Source: DATJJW01 sp035491935
GTDB lineage: Bacteria; Pseudomonadota; Alphaproteobacteria; ATCC43930; CGMCC-115725
Length of the DNA stretch: 8,825 bases
Direction of reading: 5' to 3'
NCBI GenBank assembly: GCA_035491935.1
Contig: DATJJW010000099.1
Span: forward strand, 1 to 8,825
A program made the position numbers and the translations under genes. A model generated the notes under the pieces. The model was not told where the DNA came from and made no database searches. It saw only the letters and a list, made by a program, of their open reading frames with translations. This document shows, piece by piece, positions 5,483 to 8,825 of this stretch (the stretch's first letter is position 1; the number at the start of each line of letters is the position of its first letter).

Positions 5483-7693
5483 TCACGCCTCCTGCGGCAT
5501 CTGGGCCAACAGCTTGTCGAGCGTGACGGGATAGTCGCGCACGCGCACGCCGGTGGCATTGTAGACCGCGTTGGCGACAGCCGCGGCGACGCCGCAGAGC
5601 CCCAGCTCGCCAATACCCTTGGCCTTCATCGGCGAAGAGATCGGATCGATCTCGTCCAGGAAAATTACCTCCAGATGCGGAATGTCGGCATGGACCGGCA
5701 CTTCGTAGCTGGCCAGGTCGTGGTTGACGAAGAAGCCCAAGCGCCTGTCGATCGCGAGATCCTCCATCAAGGCGCCACCCACGCCCATGGTCATGGCGCC
5801 GATGACCTGGCTGCGCGCGGATTTCGGATTGAGGACCCGACCGGCGGCACAGACCGCGAGCATGCGCCGCACGCGGATCTCCGCCGTGGCGGAATCGACG
5901 GCGACCTCGATGAAATGCGCACCGAATGTCGATTGCTGGAACTTCTTGGCAAGGTCGCCATATTGGATCGAATCCTCGCCCTGGAGTTCGCCATCGGCCG
6001 CGGCCTGGGCCAGGGGCGCGCTGCGATTGCCGGCATGGACCGCGCCATCGGCAAAGGCGGCGTCGCCTGAGTTGAAGCCCAGCTTTTGCGCAACGGCCTC
6101 GCGCAGCTTGACGCAAGCCGCATAGACACCGGATGTGGAATTATTGGCGCCGAACTGGCCGCCCGAGCCGGCGGAAACCGGAAAGGCTGAATCGCCGAGG
6201 CGCACCCGCACCCGGTCGAGCGGGACGCCCATCATCTCCGCCGCCGTCTGGGCGATGATGGTGTAGGAGCCGGTACCGATATCGGTCATGTCGGTCTCGA
6301 CCGTGATGATGCCCTGGCCGTCGAGCCGGACGCGCGCGCCCGATTTTACCAGCAGATTGTTGCGGAACGCCGCCGCCATGCCCATGCCGAGCAGCCAGCG
6401 CCCGTCGCGCACCTGGCCCGGCGTGGCATTGCGCTTGTCCCAGCCGAAATGGGTGGCGCCCAGACGCAGGCACTCGGTCAGGCGCCGCTGCGAAAACGGC
6501 CTATCGGGCTTTTCCGGATCGACCTGGGTATCGTTGACGATGCGGAACTCGATCGGGTCCATGCCCAATTTCGCCGCCATCTCGTCCATGGCGATCTCGA
6601 GCGCCATCAGGCCCGGCGCCTCACCTGGCGCCCGCATCGCATTACCCTCCGGCAGGTCGAGCATCGCCACGCGCATCGCCGTCATCCGGTTGGCCCCGGC
6701 ATAGAGCAGGCGGGTCTGGCCGACCGCCGTTTCCGGCTCGCCACCTGGCAGGTTGCCGGACCAGCTCTCATGGCCGATAGCGGTGATCTTGCCGTCTCGC
6801 CCGGCCCCGATGCGGATGCGCTGGATCGTCGCCGGCCGGTGCGTGGTGTTGTTGAACACCAGCGGCCGCGGCAGCGCCACCTTGACCGGCCGGTTGGCCG
6901 CCTTTGCCCCCAGCGCCGCCATGACCGCATCGGCGCGCAGGAACAGCTTGCCGCCGAAGCCGCCGCCGATATAGGGCGACATCAGGCGGACATTCTCCTT
7001 CGGAATGCCCAGGGTCGCCGCGATATCCGCATGCCCCCAGGCGACCATCTGGCTCGAAGTCCAGATCGTGACCTTGTCGCCATCCCATTTGGCGAGCGAC
7101 GCATGCGGTTCCATCATCGCATGGCCCTGGTCGGGCGTGGTGTATTTCTGGTCCAGCTTGACAGGCGCCGCGTCGAAGGCGCCCTGGAAATCGCCGATGG
7201 ATGTATCGGGCGGCCCGCTGACCGGGGTCGCCTCGGGCTTGACGGCCTTCTCCATCCCGGCCGCCAGGTCGAAGGCGCCCTTCTCGCGGGCGTAGTCGAC
7301 GCGGATAAGATGCGCGGCGTCGCGTGCCTCCTCGAAGCTTTCGGCGACCACGACGGCGATCGCCTGGTGGTAATGGTCGACCTCCGGCCCGCCCAGCAGC
7401 TTGGCGGTGTTGTGCGCGCCCTTGCCCAGCTTGCCGGCATTCTCGGCCGTCACGATGGCAATGACGCCCGGTGCGTGCTGGGCATCCTTGAGGTCGATCG
7501 ACTTGATGCGCCCCTTGGCGATGGCGGCGCCCAGGATATAGCCATAGGCCGGATCGGGCACCGCGTCGTGACGCTCATAGGCATAAGGCGCGGTGCCGGT
7601 CGTCTTGTACTTGCCGTCGATACGGTCCGTAGGCTGGCCCACGACCTTGAGCTGGTCGATCGGATTGGTGGTGGCGGGTTTGTCGAACAGCAT
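5483..7693 (-). CDS. paoC: Aldehyde oxidoreductase, molybdenum-binding subunit PaoC
   Basis: The 736-residue protein is the large catalytic subunit of a xanthine-oxidase-family aldehyde dehydrogenase. It resembles recalled E. coli PaoC (YagR, 732 residues) nearly from end to end, with shared stretches such as FDKPA, NPIDQLKVVG, SPYIGGGFGGKLFLR, MRAPGEAPGLMALEIA and TDIGTGSYTI. The base that activates the molybdenum-bound hydroxyl corresponds to Glu696 in GIGELGLCG (Glu692 in E. coli), and the substrate-pocket arginine to Arg444 in FRNNLL (Arg440 in E. coli). In E. coli the subunit carries molybdopterin cytosine dinucleotide and oxidises aromatic and other aldehydes to acids in the periplasm. 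The subunit itself has no signal peptide, as expected if it is exported with PaoA. ATG 7693 lies 3 bases after the paoB stop, with GAGGG 8 bases upstream. No PaoD/XdhC-type cofactor-insertion gene follows it within the window. Identity is very likely; the physiological substrate is inferred. Confidence 0.95.
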   Translation of the reverse strand: MLFDKPATTNPIDQLKVVGQPTDRIDGKYKTTGTAPYAYERHDAVPDPAYGYILGAAIAKGRIKSIDLKDAQHAPGVIAIVTAENAGKLGKGAHNTAKLLGGPEVDHYHQAIAVVVAESFEEARDAAHLIRVDYAREKGAFDLAAGMEKAVKPEATPVSGPPDTSIGDFQGAFDAAPVKLDQKYTTPDQGHAMMEPHASLAKWDGDKVTIWTSSQMVAWGHADIAATLGIPKENVRLMSPYIGGGFGGKLFLRADAVMAALGAKAANRPVKVALPRPLVFNNTTHRPATIQRIRIGAGRDGKITAIGHESWSGNLPGGEPETAVGQTRLLYAGANRMTAMRVAMLDLPEGNAMRAPGEAPGLMALEIAMDEMAAKLGMDPIEFRIVNDTQVDPEKPDRPFSQRRLTECLRLGATHFGWDKRNATPGQVRDGRWLLGMGMAAAFRNNLLVKSGARVRLDGQGIITVETDMTDIGTGSYTIIAQTAAEMMGVPLDRVRVRLGDSAFPVSAGSGGQFGANNSTSGVYAACVKLREAVAQKLGFNSGDAAFADGAVHAGNRSAPLAQAAADGELQGEDSIQYGDLAKKFQQSTFGAHFIEVAVDSATAEIRVRRMLAVCAAGRVLNPKSARSQVIGAMTMGVGGALMEDLAIDRRLGFFVNHDLASYEVPVHADIPHLEVIFLDEIDPISSPMKAKGIGELGLCGVAAAVANAVYNATGVRVRDYPVTLDKLLAQMPQEA

Positions 7694-7696
7694 GGC

Positions 7697-8647
7697 TCAG
7701 GCCCTCGCTTCGGCCATGACGGCGCCGAGCGTACGCTCGACCAGCGGCAGTTTGAACGCATTCGCCTGGGTCGGATGCGCACCGGCCAAAAGTTCGACGG
7801 TCACCGCCTTCGCGCCCTTGGACATCTGCTCCTCGGCCGCCTCGACACGCCAGGGCTTGGGGGCGACGCCGCCTAGCGCCACGCGGCCGGTGCCGTCCTT
7901 CTGGATGATGGCGGCGACCGAGACCAGCGCGAAGGCGTAGGAGGCCCGGTCGCGGACCTTGTGATAGATATGCATGCCGCCCACAGGCTTCGGCAGCGTC
8001 ACCCCCGTGATCAATTCGCCCTTGGCGAGATTGGTCTCGATATGCGGCGTGTCGCCGGGCAGGCGGTGGAAATCGGCGATCGGGATATGCCGCTTCTTGC
8101 CGTCGAGGTTCACCGTCTCCACCATCGCATCCAGTGCGCGCATGGCGACGGCCATGTCGCTGGGGTGGACGGCGATGCAGGCCTCGCTCGCCCCGACCAC
8201 CGCATGCTGGCGGCTGAGACCGCCCAGTGCCGCACAGCCGCTGCCCGGCATCCTTTTGTTGCAGGGTTGGGCGGTGTCGTAGAAATACGGGCAGCGCGTT
8301 CGTTGCAGCAGGTTCCCGGCGGTCGTCGCCTTGTTGCGCAGCTGGGGCGAGGCACCGGCGACGAGGGCACGCGTCAGCAGCCCGTAATCGCGTCGCACCC
8401 GCCTGTTGGCGGCCAGATCGGTATTGCGGACCAGCGCGCCGATGCGCAGGCCGCCCTCGGCTGTCGGTTCGACCTTGTCGAGCGCCAGGCCATTGACGTC
8501 GATCAGATGCGTCGGCGTCTCGATCTGCAGCTTCATCAGGTCGAGCAGGTTGGTGCCGCCGGCGATGAACTTGGCGCCGGGGATGCGGGCGGCGGCGGAT
8601 GCGGCCTCGGCGGGGGTGCGGGCGCGCTCGTAGGTGAAGGCCTTCAT
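7697..8647 (-). CDS. paoB: Aldehyde oxidoreductase, FAD-binding subunit PaoB
   Basis: The 316-residue protein is the flavin subunit that passes electrons from the iron-sulfur clusters to the final acceptor. It matches E. coli PaoB (YagS, 318 residues) along its whole length as recalled, starting MKAFTYER and including AGGTNLLDLMK, IGALVRNTDLA, TTAGNLLQRTRCPYFYD and KVRDRASYAFALVSVAAII. The GGTNLLDL and TTAGNLLQ regions belong to the FAD-binding fold. E. coli PaoB is unusual in also holding a [4Fe-4S] cluster. Here four cysteines, Cys119, Cys129, Cys138 and Cys157, lie in the corresponding insert and could be its ligands. The ATG overlaps the TGA of paoA (ATGA), has AAGGA 7 bases upstream, and the stop lies 3 bases before paoC, so the three genes are translated as one operon. 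Confidence 0.95.
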   Translation of the reverse strand: MKAFTYERARTPAEAASAAARIPGAKFIAGGTNLLDLMKLQIETPTHLIDVNGLALDKVEPTAEGGLRIGALVRNTDLAANRRVRRDYGLLTRALVAGASPQLRNKATTAGNLLQRTRCPYFYDTAQPCNKRMPGSGCAALGGLSRQHAVVGASEACIAVHPSDMAVAMRALDAMVETVNLDGKKRHIPIADFHRLPGDTPHIETNLAKGELITGVTLPKPVGGMHIYHKVRDRASYAFALVSVAAIIQKDGTGRVALGGVAPKPWRVEAAEEQMSKGAKAVTVELLAGAHPTQANAFKLPLVERTLGAVMAEARA

Positions 8648-8825
8648 GTCTTGGTCCTTCCCGCGACATCGGTGATCGCGTCGACGAGGTTGGAATAGGC
8701 CCCGCAGCGGCAGAGGTTTCCGCTCATGAATTCCTTCACATCCACGTCATTCGTTCCGCACGGCTCCTTCAAAAGCGCAACGGCGGACATGATCTGTCCC
8801 GAGGTGCAATAGCCGCACTGGTAGC
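8644..8825 (-). CDS. paoA: Aldehyde oxidoreductase, [2Fe-2S] subunit PaoA, C-terminal part (cut by window edge)
   Basis: Only the last 60 codons are in the window, ending TGA at 8644-8646. The fragment contains the second [2Fe-2S] cluster motif of xanthine-oxidase-family small subunits: YQCGYCTSGQI, followed by SGNLCRCGAYSNLVDAI. These supply the four ligands Cys-x-x-Cys and Cys-x-Cys. In E. coli the small subunit carries both [2Fe-2S] clusters and a twin-arginine signal peptide that exports the complex; the matching N-terminus here lies outside the window, so export cannot be checked. The stretch between the two cysteine pairs looks shorter than in recalled E. coli PaoA. The stop codon overlaps the paoB start by 4 bases, and the same RNA carries the paoB ribosome-binding site. 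Confidence 0.92.
   Translation of the reverse strand, partial: YQCGYCTSGQIMSAVALLKEPCGTNDVDVKEFMSGNLCRCGAYSNLVDAITDVAGRTKT

Noticed and set aside
6449..7876. A 475-codon open frame on the plus strand opposite paoC
   Set aside because: paoC is certain on the minus strand, and the antisense frame is rich in R, H, D and G without a domain.

Overview
The window is GC-rich, densely packed bacterial DNA. Codon choice, the TPR/sulfotransferase architecture and the aldehyde oxidoreductase operon suggest an alphaproteobacterium, perhaps of Rhodospirillales type. That placement is inference; no rRNA or marker gene is present. Both edges cut through genes.

Layout. (1) 1-607, minus: the N-terminal part of a TPR-repeat protein with a GTG start, running off the left edge. 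(2) 608-880: a divergent intergenic region. It holds what looks like the last beta-hairpin and stop codon of a lost outer-membrane beta-barrel gene (712-816), followed by a perfect 10-bp hairpin (824-850). (3) 881-3016, plus: a large protein with about ten TPRs and a C-terminal PAPS-type sulfotransferase domain. (4) 2997-3830, plus: a small lipoprotein with an alpha/beta-hydrolase fold, overlapping the previous gene by 20 nt. (5) 3827-5368, minus: a membrane diguanylate cyclase with a periplasmic Cache-like sensor and an intact GGEEF site and I-site. It converges on the hydrolase gene, and the two stop codons overlap inside one CTTAAG palindrome. (6) 5369-5482: an intergenic region with a run of ten C. 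(7) 5483-8825, minus: paoC, paoB and the 3' end of paoA, a tightly packed operon for a periplasmic-type molybdenum aldehyde oxidoreductase closely resembling E. coli PaoABC.

How the genes work together. The pao genes form one three-subunit enzyme: [2Fe-2S] subunit A, FAD and probable [4Fe-4S] subunit B, and molybdopterin cytosine dinucleotide subunit C, oxidising aldehydes to acids. The TPR-sulfotransferase and the lipoprotein hydrolase look translationally coupled and may act on the same cell-envelope or secreted product, but their substrates cannot be read from the sequence. The diguanylate cyclase is a stand-alone signalling gene.

Nothing here proves a wholly new system. The most unusual items are the beta-barrel remnant with its retained terminator, the hairpin sitting directly before the sulfotransferase gene, the sulfotransferase/lipoprotein pair, and the poly-C tract upstream of the cyclase. 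No tRNA, rRNA, CRISPR, insertion sequence or attachment site was seen.
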